A stretch of DNA of 64,000 nucleotides from an uncultured Poribacteria bacterium (GCA_958295855.1 OY282383.1:3142481-3206480); one strand, 5' to 3'. Counted from the first letter of the stretch, positions 15,839 to 25,411 are shown. Notes: generated by a model from the sequence alone, not told the origin. Numbers and translations: made by a program.

Positions 15839-18139
15839 ATGGTTATTCCTTTAATTAGTCTCATCTTACTCTGTCCGCTCGCTGCCTTCGCCATTTTCGG
15901 GCTTCTGTCATTGGCGAAACTGCGTTTCCCTCGACAGGACTATCTGTCCACTGCGGCAATGCTCATCGGGCTCGTCTGTTCCCTCTTGCTCTTGCAAGAG
16001 GTTGTTCCCGAGCCAGCACCACACACTGTTGAATGGATTTCGCTCGGTAGTGTCACTTTCTCTATGGGCTTTTATTTGGACAGTGTAACGGCAATTATGT
16101 TGATTGTTGTTACACTGGTAAGTAGCCTTGTCCATATTTTCTCTATAGGCTACATGCACGGCGATGCGAGATATCCCAGGTTTTTTGCGTTTCTCTCGCT
16201 CTTCTCCTTTTCCATGCTCTTTTTGGTTGTCTCGGATAACCTGCTCGGCATTTACATAGGTTGGGAGTTAGTCGGCCTCTGTTCTTATCTGCTCATCGGT
16301 TTCTGGTTTGAAAAAGACTCCGCGGCGAATGCGTGTAAGAAAGCATTTCTGACGACGCGTGTCGGCGACATCGGCATGTTCATCGGCATGATGATGCTGT
16401 TTACCAAATTCAGAACGCTCTCGCTCTACGGTGAAGGCGGCATTTTTGCGCTCGCCGCCAGCTTAACCACCGGCGATATGGTGTGGCTTTCCATCGCGGG
16501 CGTGCTGATTTTTTGTGGGGCTATCGGGAAATCTGCACAGGTGCCACTACATACATGGCTGCCTGATGCAATGGAAGGCCCCACCCCTGTGAGTGCGCTA
16601 ATTCACGCCGCCACCATGGTCGCAGCGGGGGTGTACCTCACCGCTCGGATGTTCCCCATTTTGACAGAAACCTCGTCGCTGGTAATTGCCTACGTCGGTG
16701 GCATCACCGCGCTCATCGCAGCAACTATCGCTATCGTCCGCTTTGACATTAAGCGGGTTTTGGCATACTCTACGATTAGCCAACTCGGGTATATGATGCT
16801 CGGCATTGGGGCGGGTAGTTATGTCGCGGGCCTCTTTCACCTCACAACGCACGCTTTTTTCAAGGCACTGCTGTTTCTGGGTTCCGGAAGCGTCATTCAT
16901 GCTTTCCACGCAATGCACGCCCATCACTCTGGGGACGAACACGCCAGCCACGATTCAGGACATGAACACGGCGACCACGGTGTGGCAGATGGGGTGGCTG
17001 GTGCCCCGCAAAGCGGGGAAACCACCCTCAGTGGTTCCGACATCCCGGCAGACCAGGATATGCGGAATATGGGGGGACTTCGCCGCAAAATGCCAATTAC
17101 TTTTGCAACGATGCTCATCGCGACGCTCTCCATCTCCGGGGTGCCGTTTATTTTCTCCGGGTTTTGGAGTAAGGATGCTATCTTAGGCGGCGTGCTTGAA
17201 CGCGCAATGGAGTGGGGTTCTGTACATCACTACATTCTCTTTGGTATCGCACTTTTTGCCGCGGGAATTACGGCGTTCTATATGTTCCGTCTCATCTTCA
17301 TGACGTTTTTCGGGGAACCGCGCAATCAAGAGATGCACGATATGGCACACGAGTCTCCAAAGGTGATGACGGTACCGCTCATTGTTTTGGCACTGCTGAG
17401 TTTTCCTGTGGTGAACATACTCTGGTTTAATGATGCTTATGTAACGCCTCCCGCCCAGCCACATCTCCATGCACCACAACATGCAGGTATCATAGACGAC
17501 AGCATAGTTACGGAAACCCAGCAGCGGGAGAAGGTGGCTGGTGCCCCGCAAAGCGGGGAAACCACCCTCTTCGCTTTTGGCTTTTCTAAAGCCCCTACGA
17601 GCTTTTTCGGGATTTCCGAAGCAGTGGCAGCAGAGGAAGGCGAACACGATACACACGCAGAGGAAGGACATCACAGCCCTGCACATAAAATTGCGATGGT
17701 GTTATCTATCTGTGTCGCAGGGTTGGGGATACTGTTCTCTTGGCTGTTCTACCATAAACGGACGCTTTCTGCCGAATCGGTCGCGACCTCGTTCCGGCCG
17801 CTATACAACCTGTTCTGGCATAAATACTACTTTGACGAATTTTACAACGGTGTGCTAGTTGCACTGACAGTATGGAAGGCTCGGCTTTTCGCTCAATTTG
17901 ATGGGAGCGTTGTTGATGGCATCGTCAACGGTGTTGGGCGTTTAACGCGCGACATCCTCGCCGCATTCATCGGCTTTTTTGATAACCGCGTCGTTGATGG
18001 CACCGTCAATCGTGTCGCACAGGTTACGTGGGCAGTTGGCGGCAGGATCCGCCGAATTCAGACTGGGGCGATTCAAACCTATCTGTTCGTCGTGCTCGCC
18101 GGGATTGTGTTGTTAATCTTAATTTTCCGAGCTTTGTAA
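15839..18139 (+). CDS. nuoL: NADH-quinone oxidoreductase subunit L, with repeat-derived inserts
   Basis: 766 residues, over 100 more than usual NuoL (ND5). The antiporter-like core is intact: WELVGLCSYLLIGFW, KSAQVPLHTWLPDAMEGPTPVSALIHAATMV, LAYSTISQLGYMMLGIG and TTHAFFKALLFLGSGSVIHA, then the C-terminal lateral helix and last membrane helix. The extra length comes from two histidine- and acid-rich loops (about 360-405 and 540-620). Each loop contains the same in-frame sequence VAGAPQSGETTL, encoded by an R1 palindrome. As the largest proton-pumping subunit it ends the membrane arm. Confidence 0.94.
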   Translation: MVIPLISLILLCPLAAFAIFGLLSLAKLRFPRQDYLSTAAMLIGLVCSLLLLQEVVPEPAPHTVEWISLGSVTFSMGFYLDSVTAIMLIVVTLVSSLVHIFSIGYMHGDARYPRFFAFLSLFSFSMLFLVVSDNLLGIYIGWELVGLCSYLLIGFWFEKDSAANACKKAFLTTRVGDIGMFIGMMMLFTKFRTLSLYGEGGIFALAASLTTGDMVWLSIAGVLIFCGAIGKSAQVPLHTWLPDAMEGPTPVSALIHAATMVAAGVYLTARMFPILTETSSLVIAYVGGITALIAATIAIVRFDIKRVLAYSTISQLGYMMLGIGAGSYVAGLFHLTTHAFFKALLFLGSGSVIHAFHAMHAHHSGDEHASHDSGHEHGDHGVADGVAGAPQSGETTLSGSDIPADQDMRNMGGLRRKMPITFATMLIATLSISGVPFIFSGFWSKDAILGGVLERAMEWGSVHHYILFGIALFAAGITAFYMFRLIFMTFFGEPRNQEMHDMAHESPKVMTVPLIVLALLSFPVVNILWFNDAYVTPPAQPHLHAPQHAGIIDDSIVTETQQREKVAGAPQSGETTLFAFGFSKAPTSFFGISEAVAAEEGEHDTHAEEGHHSPAHKIAMVLSICVAGLGILFSWLFYHKRTLSAESVATSFRPLYNLFWHKYYFDEFYNGVLVALTVWKARLFAQFDGSVVDGIVNGVGRLTRDILAAFIGFFDNRVVDGTVNRVAQVTWAVGGRIRRIQTGAIQTYLFVVLAGIVLLILIFRAL
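16993..17029. repeat. R1 palindrome in frame in nuoL (first copy)
   Basis: 37 bases with GGTGG/CCACC ends and CCCCGCAAAGCGGGG centre, read as residues about 386-397. It is identical over 37 bases to the second copy at 17533-17569. The insert lies in a hydrophilic, His-rich loop. Confidence 0.8.
17533..17569. repeat. R1 palindrome in frame in nuoL (second copy)
   Basis: Same 37 bases as 16993-17029, in the same orientation and reading frame, residues about 566-577, in another hydrophilic loop of NuoL. Confidence 0.8.
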
Positions 18140-18149
18140 GTTCTTTATT

Positions 18150-18310
18150 GTATTTGCCCCTGCTTTGCAGGGGTATTATCCTTAATTCACGCAATATTCT
18201 AAAAACCCGCGAGGAGGAATAGTCACGCATTTTCAATGCGTGCTGAACTTCTTTACAGAATTCAAATCCAACAGATTTTGCCAGGAATAGTCACGCATTT
18301 TCAATGCGTG
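18150..18310. repeat. R1 and two R7 hairpins between nuoL and nuoM
   Basis: R1 at 18150-18181. Two 28-bp direct repeats (18215-18242 and 18283-18310), each ending in the R7 palindrome CACGCATTTTCAATGCGTG, follow at a 68-bp distance. A third R7 is at 22840-22860. They precede the nuoM start by 40 bases. Confidence 0.75.
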
Positions 18311-18352
18311 GGGCAATACCGGCAAAATCCAGCGAGGAAAGTATACAAAAAA

Positions 18353-19870
18353 ATGTTATTGTCACTAATGATTTTTGTCCCGTTGCTTGGGATGATTGCT
18401 GTTTTGCTTCTGCCGCGCGAGTCGGAGGAATTGATAAAACGCGTCACACTCGCTTTTACACTCATTCCGCTCGTTCTCGCAGTCGTCTTATTTATCTCTT
18501 ACGACCGGTCGGCTGCGGGAACGCAGTACGTCCAGGGGCCTGTGCCTTGGATTGAAGCATTCAATATCCAGTATCACATCGGCATTGATGGGCTCAGCGT
18601 AACACTCCTGCTCCTTACCGCGCTCTTGGGACCGATTTGCGTGATTGCTTCATGGCGGAACATAGAAAAGGGTATTAAGGCGTATATGGCACTATTCCTG
18701 TTACTTGAGACAGGAATGTTAGGCTTTTTCGCCGCGTTAGATCTGTTTCTGTTCTATGTTTTCTTTGAGTTGACGCTGTTACCGATGTATTTCCTGATTG
18801 GCGTGTGGGGAGGCCCGCGCCGCGAATACGCTGCCATTAAGTTCTTCCTCTATACCCTCTTCGGCAGTGTACTCATGTTAGTTGCAATGATAGCGGTGTA
18901 TCTCAACAGTGGTACCCCTGACGCGCGAACGTTTGATATTCCAACACTCGTTGCGTTGGCATCCACCGAAGGGCACGCCCTTGCCAATCTAGACTTTCAA
19001 ATCTGGGTCTTCCTCGGCTTCTTTATCGGTTTTGCTGTCAAAGTCCCAATTTTCCCCTTCCACACCTGGCTCCCCGATGCACACGTCGAAGCACCGACGG
19101 CGATTAGTGTTATCCTTGCGGGTGTCCTGCTAAAGATGGGGACTTACGGATTGGTGCGGATTAACATGGCGATGTTTCCACAAGGCCTGGACTTTTTCTG
19201 TAATGGCCTCGGTACCTGGGGCAACAGTTTGGCACTCCTCGGCTTCATTAATATCGTCTACGGTTCCTTCTGTGCGTTGGCACAAACCGACTTTAAGAAG
19301 TTGGTGGCGTATTCCAGTATTGGGCACATGGGCTTCGTCATTTTGGGGCTTTCGGCGAGAAATTCGGCAGGCATCACCGGGGCAATTCTCCAGATGTTTA
19401 ACCACGGGGTTATCAGTGCGATGCTGTTCCTGCTCGTTGGGGTGATTTATGACCGGGCGCACCACCGCGAAATTAATGGATTCGGTGGATTGGGAAGCAG
19501 AATGCCTATCTATACAGGCATTACGACGCTCGCGTTTATGGCATCTTTGGGATTGCCCGGCTTAAGCGGATTTGTCGGAGAAGCACTCTCCCTCCTTGGG
19601 GCTTACGATAAATTCAAGATGCTCACCGTTTTATCTACGATAGGTATTGTTGTTGGAGCAGCATACTTCCTGTGGACGCTCCAGCGGGTGTTCTTAGGCA
19701 CACTCAACCCCAAATATGAATCGCTTCCGGAAATTAATGGACGCGAAATTCTGACACTGGTGCCGCTCGGAATCCTAACCATCGTTCTCGGTGTCTGGCC
19801 CAGTTTCGCTATTGATATGTTCAGCGAATCCGTTAGCAATCTACTGGACACATTACAAGTAAGCCTATAG
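18353..19870 (+). CDS. nuoM: NADH-quinone oxidoreductase subunit M
   Basis: I take ATG 18353 (505 residues, normal for NuoM/ND4) over an upstream frame that would read through the R7 repeats; AGCGAGGAAAG lies about 13 bases before. Core features: FFELTLLPMYFLIGVWGG, KVPIFPFHTWLPDAHVEAPT, VAYSSIGHMGFVILG and MFNHGVISAMLFLLVG with the ion-path Lys and His residues. It is the second antiporter-like proton pump of the membrane arm. Confidence 0.94.
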   Translation: MLLSLMIFVPLLGMIAVLLLPRESEELIKRVTLAFTLIPLVLAVVLFISYDRSAAGTQYVQGPVPWIEAFNIQYHIGIDGLSVTLLLLTALLGPICVIASWRNIEKGIKAYMALFLLLETGMLGFFAALDLFLFYVFFELTLLPMYFLIGVWGGPRREYAAIKFFLYTLFGSVLMLVAMIAVYLNSGTPDARTFDIPTLVALASTEGHALANLDFQIWVFLGFFIGFAVKVPIFPFHTWLPDAHVEAPTAISVILAGVLLKMGTYGLVRINMAMFPQGLDFFCNGLGTWGNSLALLGFINIVYGSFCALAQTDFKKLVAYSSIGHMGFVILGLSARNSAGITGAILQMFNHGVISAMLFLLVGVIYDRAHHREINGFGGLGSRMPIYTGITTLAFMASLGLPGLSGFVGEALSLLGAYDKFKMLTVLSTIGIVVGAAYFLWTLQRVFLGTLNPKYESLPEINGREILTLVPLGILTIVLGVWPSFAIDMFSESVSNLLDTLQVSL

Positions 19871-19879
19871 GAGGACGGT

Positions 19880-21352
19880 GTGCAACCCTTAAGCAATATC
19901 GAAAGCATTCTCTATTTTAGCCCAGAAATCCTTCTCGTAATTTTTGCCACCGCTGGCATTATTCTCGATCTTTTTCTTAAAAATAGAGAGAGTGAGAAAG
20001 TAGCGTATCTTTCGCTGGTAGGCGTAGGTTGTGTGCTCGTCGCTGTCCTCTTCACGCATGCCTCCCTCGGTGCTAAGGAATCCATATCCCTATTTTTGGG
20101 AATGGTTCGACTGGATAGATTCGCCATATTTTTCAAGGTTATTCTGCTTCTGGCAACCGCGGCAACAATTCTCTTCTCCCTGCGTTCTGAGGAGCTAGAT
20201 GCGCGATTGAAAGGCGAGTATTACGCCCTGTTGTTAGCCGTCACACTCGGAATGTTCCTCATGGCATCGTCAACAAACCTGTTGATGATATTCATTTCGT
20301 TAGAAACGGTCAGCCTAACCTCCTATATTCTCGCAGGATTCTTGACGCATAACCCGCGTTCGAGCGAAGCGGCGTTCAAATACATTACTTATGGCGCGGT
20401 GGCATCCGGAACTATGCTATTTGGGCTGTCCTTACTGTTCGGCATGACAGGCACAGGCGATGTTGGACAAATTAGTACGCGGCTTGCCGAGATGTTATCG
20501 ACTGGCGAGGTATCTCCGCTCGCAGTGCTTATTTCGATCACCTTTATCCTTGCCGGGGTTGGCTATAAAATAGCCTCAGTGCCGTTTCACATGTGGTCGC
20601 CCGATGTTTACGAGGGCGCACCTATTCCTATAACTGCGTTCTTATCTGTTGCCTCAAAATCGGCAGGATTTGCACTGTTCATCCGATTTTTCTACACCGG
20701 GTTTAGCAATTCAGCGTTGATGCAATCTGTTGATTGGACGCTGATGTTAGCGATTGTTTCCGCGCTAACGATGACTGTAGGTAACTTTGCCGCGCTCCCA
20801 CAACGGAATGTGAAACGCTTATTGGCATATTCAAGCATTGCACACGGTGGCTACTTGTTGATGGGCGGTGTGCTGCTTACCTCTGAGGGCATCGGTGCTA
20901 TCCTCTTCTACCTTGTAGTCTATCTCTTTATGAACCTTGGTGCGTTTTACGTTGTCGTCCTGATTGCCAACGAGGTGGGCAGTGAAATGGTTGAAGGCTA
21001 CCGAGGACTCTCCGTTCGGGCACCGTTAGTTGCGGGGGCCATGGCGATTTTCCTCTTTTCGCTGACAGGCATCCCGCCGTTCGCAGGTTTCTTTGGGAAG
21101 TGGGTTCTGTTTGCCGCCGTCATTGACAAAGGGCTGTATTGGCTTGCGTTTGTCGGGTTGCTGAACAGTGTTGTGTCCCTCTACTACTACGCCCGGATTG
21201 TTAAGGCGATGTATCTTGAAACCCCTGAGGAAACGGAGACTGTTTCTTTTTCGACAGGTACCTTTGCGCTGCTGAGCGTCTTTGTTGTCCCCACGATTCT
21301 CATCGGGTTTCTGAACATTTTCTATACCTTCTCAAATATCGCGTTGCAATAA
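19880..21352 (+). CDS. nuoN: NADH-quinone oxidoreductase subunit N
   Basis: 490 residues from a GTG behind a GGAGGACG site, 9 bases after nuoM. NuoN (ND2) features: LETVSLTSYILAGF, KIASVPFHMWSPDVYEGAP, LLAYSSIAHGGYLLMG and the C-terminal VSLYYYARIVKAMY. It closes the cluster: no nuoE, nuoF, nuoG follows, so the complex made here lacks the NADH-oxidising module or takes it from elsewhere. Confidence 0.94.
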   Translation: MQPLSNIESILYFSPEILLVIFATAGIILDLFLKNRESEKVAYLSLVGVGCVLVAVLFTHASLGAKESISLFLGMVRLDRFAIFFKVILLLATAATILFSLRSEELDARLKGEYYALLLAVTLGMFLMASSTNLLMIFISLETVSLTSYILAGFLTHNPRSSEAAFKYITYGAVASGTMLFGLSLLFGMTGTGDVGQISTRLAEMLSTGEVSPLAVLISITFILAGVGYKIASVPFHMWSPDVYEGAPIPITAFLSVASKSAGFALFIRFFYTGFSNSALMQSVDWTLMLAIVSALTMTVGNFAALPQRNVKRLLAYSSIAHGGYLLMGGVLLTSEGIGAILFYLVVYLFMNLGAFYVVVLIANEVGSEMVEGYRGLSVRAPLVAGAMAIFLFSLTGIPPFAGFFGKWVLFAAVIDKGLYWLAFVGLLNSVVSLYYYARIVKAMYLETPEETETVSFSTGTFALLSVFVVPTILIGFLNIFYTFSNIALQ

Positions 21353-21389
21353 CAGATAGGATGCAACACGGGGCTATTCAATAAAAAAA

Positions 21390-21418
21390 TTGACAAACTA
21401 CAGTTACTATGGTATACT
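21390..21418 (+). promoter_or_regulatory. Promoter of the two tRNA genes
   Basis: TTGACA (21390-21395), 17-bp spacer, TATACT (21413-21418), 21 bases before the tRNA-Gln 5' end. A consensus promoter as expected for a stable RNA operon. Confidence 0.7.
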
Positions 21419-21438
21419 TAATCCTATCTACAAGTCAA

Positions 21439-21509
21439 TGCCCGGTCGTCTAATGGTAGGACGCATGGCTCTGGACCATGTAGTGAAGGTTCGAGTCCTT
21501 CCCGGGCAG
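21439..21509 (+). tRNA. tRNA-Gln (anticodon CTG)
   Basis: Acceptor arms TGCCCGG/CCGGGCA pair over seven bases. The anticodon arm CATGG/CCATG holds the loop CTCTGGA, giving anticodon CTG (codon CAG). The T-arm GGTTCGAGTCC is normal. No CCA is encoded. Confidence 0.92.
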
Positions 21510-21533
21510 TTCTCTCTCAATTATATCAGATGT

Positions 21534-21605
21534 GGCGCTATCGTCTAGGGGTCAGGACAGATGGTTCTCAGCCATCAAACCGGGGTTCGAATCCCCGTAG
21601 CGCTA
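21534..21605 (+). tRNA. tRNA-Glu (anticodon CTC)
   Basis: Acceptor GGCGCTA pairs with TAGCGCT (one G-U). The anticodon stem GATGG/CCATC encloses TTCTCAG, anticodon CTC (codon GAG). The T-arm CGGGGTTCGAATCCCCG is perfect. It lies 24 bases after tRNA-Gln, in one transcript. Confidence 0.92.
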
Positions 21606-21993
21606 TCTTTTTACCAACTCCCCGTTTTCAAGGTTTCCCCATGCTTTAGCGTGTGGATGTAGAAAACGCAAAAAAAAGGTATTCTTCACTATTTTCAATA
21701 GTGGTGAATACCTTTTGAAAAACTTGAGGTGAGTGTGGTATACTATATCATACAAGGTTGGGATATCAACCTTTGGCGGAGAGGGAGTAAAACCTGCGGA
21801 TGCAGGTATTCCTTGTTGATACCACACTACAGGTGTTAACCCCTGCAAAGCAGGGGAAAATACCACCCACACTGCGGGCACGGCTTCGAAAAGAAGCCCA
21901 GCGCTTTAGCGGTGGGAGTATATCACGAGTAAGGGCGGTGCCACGCTTTTGGGACCGCTCCTTTTTTCACTTCTTTTAAGAGGGCCCCTTGAT
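21606..21993. repeat. Hairpins and repeats downstream of the tRNAs
   Basis: A long hairpin (21674-21716; two 20-base arms from AAAAGGTATTC to GAATACCTTTT with 2 mismatches, loop TTC) is the likely end of the tRNA transcript or another repeat. R1 follows at 21832-21864, with smaller palindromes of the GCTTTAGC type at about 21645-21655 and 21898-21920. No gene is seen. Confidence 0.55.
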
Positions 21994-22353
21994 ATGAAAC
22001 CAACACAAACGTTAGCAGAAGCCCAACATCAACTCTTTGAATCTATTCGTTCTCTTGCTAGGCACCTAGTTTCTCATGCTGACTCCCGCTCTTCTCATTC
22101 TGATAACGGGACATTTTTCACACCGCATATCGCAGAAAAACCGTTCTTCTCTGAAAACGCATACCAAGATTTCTTAAATGCTTTACGCACGTATGCAGAG
22201 GCATTAGTTTATGATGCTTACTCCCGCTACGACCCGTATGAGGGCGGGGAATTCTTGACGCATGAGGCTTATGAGGAGGTTTTGGAATCAATTGCGGATG
22301 ATGAAGTGATTCCAATGGAAGACATCGCCGGGGAATTGGGAATCAAATGGTGA
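21994..22353 (+). CDS. Probable antitoxin of a type II toxin-antitoxin pair
   Basis: 119 residues from ATG 21994. The C-terminus reads EVIPMEDIAGELGIKW, like the toxin-binding tail of antitoxins paired with RelE toxins. The gene overlaps the toxin gene by 7 bases. The middle part (about 55-105) resembles the small protein at 22647, which supports a shared antitoxin-like domain. No DNA-binding motif of the usual RelB, PHD or XRE type is evident, and the Ser/His-rich first 50 residues are unusual. Confidence 0.65.
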   Translation: MKPTQTLAEAQHQLFESIRSLARHLVSHADSRSSHSDNGTFFTPHIAEKPFFSENAYQDFLNALRTYAEALVYDAYSRYDPYEGGEFLTHEAYEEVLESIADDEVIPMEDIAGELGIKW

Positions 22354-22610
22354 AACTGGGATGGAAGAAGCAGGCACGCTCTGTTTTTTCGAAGTTGGAC
22401 GCATCTAGCCGGCGGCGCATCACCGGTAAACTTAAGGAAATAGCAGAAAATGCTGAGCAATATTCCCACCGGCCTCTAAGCGGAAACCTCGCTGGTAATT
22501 TTAGATTTCGAGTCGGAATTTATAGGATCGTCTATACCTACAAAAATAACTTTTTGATTGTCCAAAGTGTTCAGCGGCGTGACAAGGGGTACAGTGAAAA
22601 AAGAAACTGA
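22347..22610 (+). CDS. RelE/ParE-family toxin
   Basis: 87 residues, typical for the family. The helix pair (about 8-40: KKQARSVFSKLD, RRRITGKLKEIAEN), PLSGNLAGNFRFRVGIYRIVY and the final basic QRRDKGY match RelE/ParE toxins, which cut mRNA on the ribosome or poison gyrase. The arginines of RFRVGIYRIVY and the C-terminal Tyr are those used in mRNA cleavage in RelE members. It is translated by overlap from the antitoxin gene. Confidence 0.85.
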   Translation: MVKLGWKKQARSVFSKLDASSRRRITGKLKEIAENAEQYSHRPLSGNLAGNFRFRVGIYRIVYTYKNNFLIVQSVQRRDKGYSEKRN

Positions 22611-22646
22611 TGCCAAATTACGCACTCATTAAGGAGAGGACTTTCA

Positions 22647-22853
22647 ATGCCTACTACAAAAGCACAGCAGGATTTCATAACGGCTATGCAAAACTATGCA
22701 GAACAGTTAGTTGTTGAAGCATACTCACGCACTCGCAACCCTGAAGACGAGCCCTTAAGTGATGAAGTGCTTGCCGAACTCGCGGATGCTGTTGAAAGAC
22801 AGCTATTTGCTGAGGCAACGAGAGCGGTCGAAGAGGTATGCACGCATCTTTGA
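22647..22853 (+). CDS. Antitoxin-like small protein ended by an R7 repeat
   Basis: 68 residues, with a GGAG site before the ATG. QQDFITAMQNYAEQLVVEAYSR aligns with YQDFLNALRTYAEALVYDAYSR of the antitoxin just upstream, so it is a paralogue. The last residues CTHL and the stop come from the R7 palindrome 22840-22860. The original C-terminus, and perhaps a second toxin, seem to be lost; what follows shows no toxin frame. Confidence 0.6.
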   Translation: MPTTKAQQDFITAMQNYAEQLVVEAYSRTRNPEDEPLSDEVLAELADAVERQLFAEATRAVEEVCTHL

Positions 22854-22860
22854 TGCGTGC
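22840..22860. repeat. R7 palindrome supplying a stop codon
   Basis: GCACGCATCTTTGATGCGTGC, a perfect palindrome with a 3-base loop, like the two R7 units before nuoM. The TGA of the preceding gene lies in its loop and right arm. Confidence 0.75.
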
Positions 22861-22967
22861 TGCTGTTTTCCGTCGTGGATGCGATTGTATCTACCGAAAA
22901 GGAATTTGTACAATCTATCGGAACGTCTAAGCCCTATGACGAGCTTCTTGCTAATAAACTAATATGT

Positions 22968-23057
22968 AAACCTTGCGTCAGAAACCTCCGACGAGAGCTA
23001 CAGTGCATTGCTGGGCCTGTCTTGCATTCTGATTTCTCCGCAAGGAATGACGAAAAT
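22968..23057. repeat. R4 repeat
   Basis: About 90 bp, with ends CCTTGCGTCAGAAACCTCC and TTTCTCCGCAAGGAATGACG; colinear with 14098-14187 with scattered differences. It fills most of the gap before the DUF255 gene. Confidence 0.75.
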
Positions 23058-23100
23058 GAGAATTTGGGCCCACCCCTCATAACGCTGGAGAGAAATAGCA

Positions 23101-25164
23101 ATGAACGATACCCCCAAACATACCAACCGCCTTCTCCATGAAACAAGCCCTTACCTGCTTCAGCACGCACACAACCCTGTTGACTGGTATCCGTGGGGCG
23201 AGGAAGCATTGGAACGTGCCAAGCGTGAACAAAAGCCTATCCTCCTAAGTATCGGCTACTCTGCATGCCACTGGTGCCACGTCATGGAACGCGAATCCTT
23301 TGAAAATGAAGAGATCGCCGCGGTCATGAACGAACTTTTCATCAACATCAAGGTGGACAGGGAAGAACGTCCTGATTTAGATGAAATCTACATGAATGCC
23401 ATCCAACTCATGACCCGCTCCGGCGGCTGGCCCATGACTGTCTTTCTCACCCCCAATCTCGAACCTTTCTACGGTGGGACCTATTATCCACCCGCAGACC
23501 GGTACGGTAGACCCGGGTTCCCGAAAGTGATGCATGCCGTAGCCGAGGCATTCAATGACAAGAATGCACAGGTCTTGCAACAGGCAGCTCAGCTCACAGC
23601 ACAGCTCAATCAGATAAACAACATCGCCGATGCGCACGAGCATGAGCTCACGGAACAACTCATGACAAATGCGTTCCAACACTATCACGCCCAATTTGAT
23701 TCGCGATACGGTGGTTTCGGCAATGCCCCCAAATTCCCGCCGAGTATGGGGTTGCCCTTTCTCCTGCGTTATTGGCACCACAGCGGTAACGCGAATGCGT
23801 TAGAGATGGTAGAACTCACCTTGGAGAAGATGGCACGCGGCGGCATGTATGACCAGCTCGGCGGCGGCTTCCACCGATACTCCACCGATGCACACTGGCT
23901 CGTCCCCCACTTTGAGAAGATGCTTTATGACAATGCCCAGCTCGTCGTCGCCTATTTTGAGGCATACCAAGCCACTCAAAAACCTTTTTATTGTCATATA
24001 GCAACCGAGACGCTTGACTACATCCTACGAGAGATGTACGACGCAGAAAACGGGGGTTTCTATTCCACTCAAGATGCCGATAGCGAAGGCGTGGAAGGCA
24101 AATTCTTCGTCTGGGAACCTACTGATGTAGAGGACATCATCGGCGAGGAGAACGCCGAAGTCTTCTGTGAGTATTACGACATCACGCCACAAGGCAACTT
24201 TGAGGGTGAGAACATCCTCCATGTCCAAACGCCACCAGACATCTTTGCCCGAAAGCTGAGAATGGAGGTCGAAGCCCTGGAAACTCTCCTCGCAGACGGT
24301 AGACAGAAACTGTTTAAGGAGAGAGAGAAGCGCATTAAACCGGGGTTAGACGACAAAATCCTCACCAGTTGGAACGGACTCATGCTCCGTGGCATGGCGA
24401 TGGGATATCAACTGACCGGAAAACCGGAATACCTTGCTGCGTGCGAACAATCTGCCGAGTTTGTCTTGACGACGCTCTCACAAGATAATGGGCTCCTATT
24501 GCGCACCTACCGTGCCGGCAAAAGCCACCTCAACGCCTACCTTGAGGACTACGCCTATTTCATCGCCGGGTTAATCGCACTCTATGAAGCCAGTTTTGAA
24601 GCGCGATGGCTCACGGAAGCCGAACGCCTCGCCCATCTCATGATCGAGCAGTTCGGGGATGAGGCTGGCGATGGCTTCTTCTTTACAGGCAAATCGCACG
24701 AAACGCTTATCGTCCACTCTAAATCTGCTTACGACGGTGCCACGCCTTCCGGTGCATCTATGGCAATTCACAGCCTATTGCGACTCGCCAAACACCTCGA
24801 CAAACCTGAATTCCACGACAAAGCCGTCGAAACCTTGAAACTCTACTTCCATCAAATGGAAACGATGCCTTCAGGTTCCGGGCAACTGCTCTGTGAGTTA
24901 GCGTTCCTGCTGTCGACTCCCAAAGAGATTGCCATCGTTGGCGAAAAAGGAGATGCGAAAACGGAAGCGATGTTAACAGCGTTACACGGCACGTATCTGC
25001 CCAACAAAATCGTCGCCTTGAGCGAATCTGCTGATGGGCAAACGTTACCCCTTCTCGCGAACAAGCCCCAGGTTGACAACACAGCGACGGCTTACGTCTG
25101 CGAGAATTACGTCTGCCAAGCCCCCACAACGGATGTTGAAGCATTTGTAGAGATGCTACAATGA
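23101..25164 (+). CDS. YyaL/DUF255 thioredoxin-domain protein
   Basis: 687 residues, the full length of the family (bacterial homologues of SPATA20). The N-terminal signature is complete: [25 protein letters not shown], then [18 protein letters not shown] with the CxxC of the thioredoxin fold, and [11 protein letters not shown]. The rest is an (alpha/alpha)6 barrel similar to N-acylglucosamine epimerases (for example [27 protein letters not shown]). The reaction is unknown. GGAGAG lies 13 bases before the ATG. Confidence 0.92.
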   Translation: MNDTPKHTNRLLHETSPYLLQHAHNPVDWYPWGEEALERAKREQKPILLSIGYSACHWCHVMERESFENEEIAAVMNELFINIKVDREERPDLDEIYMNAIQLMTRSGGWPMTVFLTPNLEPFYGGTYYPPADRYGRPGFPKVMHAVAEAFNDKNAQVLQQAAQLTAQLNQINNIADAHEHELTEQLMTNAFQHYHAQFDSRYGGFGNAPKFPPSMGLPFLLRYWHHSGNANALEMVELTLEKMARGGMYDQLGGGFHRYSTDAHWLVPHFEKMLYDNAQLVVAYFEAYQATQKPFYCHIATETLDYILREMYDAENGGFYSTQDADSEGVEGKFFVWEPTDVEDIIGEENAEVFCEYYDITPQGNFEGENILHVQTPPDIFARKLRMEVEALETLLADGRQKLFKEREKRIKPGLDDKILTSWNGLMLRGMAMGYQLTGKPEYLAACEQSAEFVLTTLSQDNGLLLRTYRAGKSHLNAYLEDYAYFIAGLIALYEASFEARWLTEAERLAHLMIEQFGDEAGDGFFFTGKSHETLIVHSKSAYDGATPSGASMAIHSLLRLAKHLDKPEFHDKAVETLKLYFHQMETMPSGSGQLLCELAFLLSTPKEIAIVGEKGDAKTEAMLTALHGTYLPNKIVALSESADGQTLPLLANKPQVDNTATAYVCENYVCQAPTTDVEAFVEMLQ

Positions 25165-25411
25165 CGCACCACATGCTCTACAAGCGTGCTGCTGACAAGG
25201 TTTTCAAACGCCTCCATTTTCGCTTTTATTCGGGTGGCGAGGTTTCCCAACCTCGCCCGTCAGCGCGCCCTGTCGCACATGTGGCTTTGCCGTTTTTATA
25301 GGGCTAATGTAAGAAATAAAAAAGTTGTTCATTAAAATTCACAACTTGGTATAATATAGCCACAAAAAACCAGAATCCATTCAATATCTATTAAAAACGG
25401 AACCGGTAACT
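25165..25411. repeat. Hairpin and R2 repeat upstream of the defence island
   Basis: A hairpin with arms GGCGAGGTT/AACCTCGCC sits at 25232-25258. R2 (25309-25348; AAGTTGT ... ACAACTT) follows, and TATAAT directly behind it (25352-25357) could be the -10 box for the Res-like gene. Confidence 0.55.

Noticed and set aside
17183..17686. Long minus-strand frame inside nuoL
   Set aside because: It is antisense to a conserved nuoL region and reads through the R1 palindrome; composition is that of a shadow frame.
21439..25411. tRNA-linked integrative island with att sites
   Set aside because: The tRNA genes are followed by accessory genes, but there is no integrase and I found no repeated tRNA 3' end downstream.
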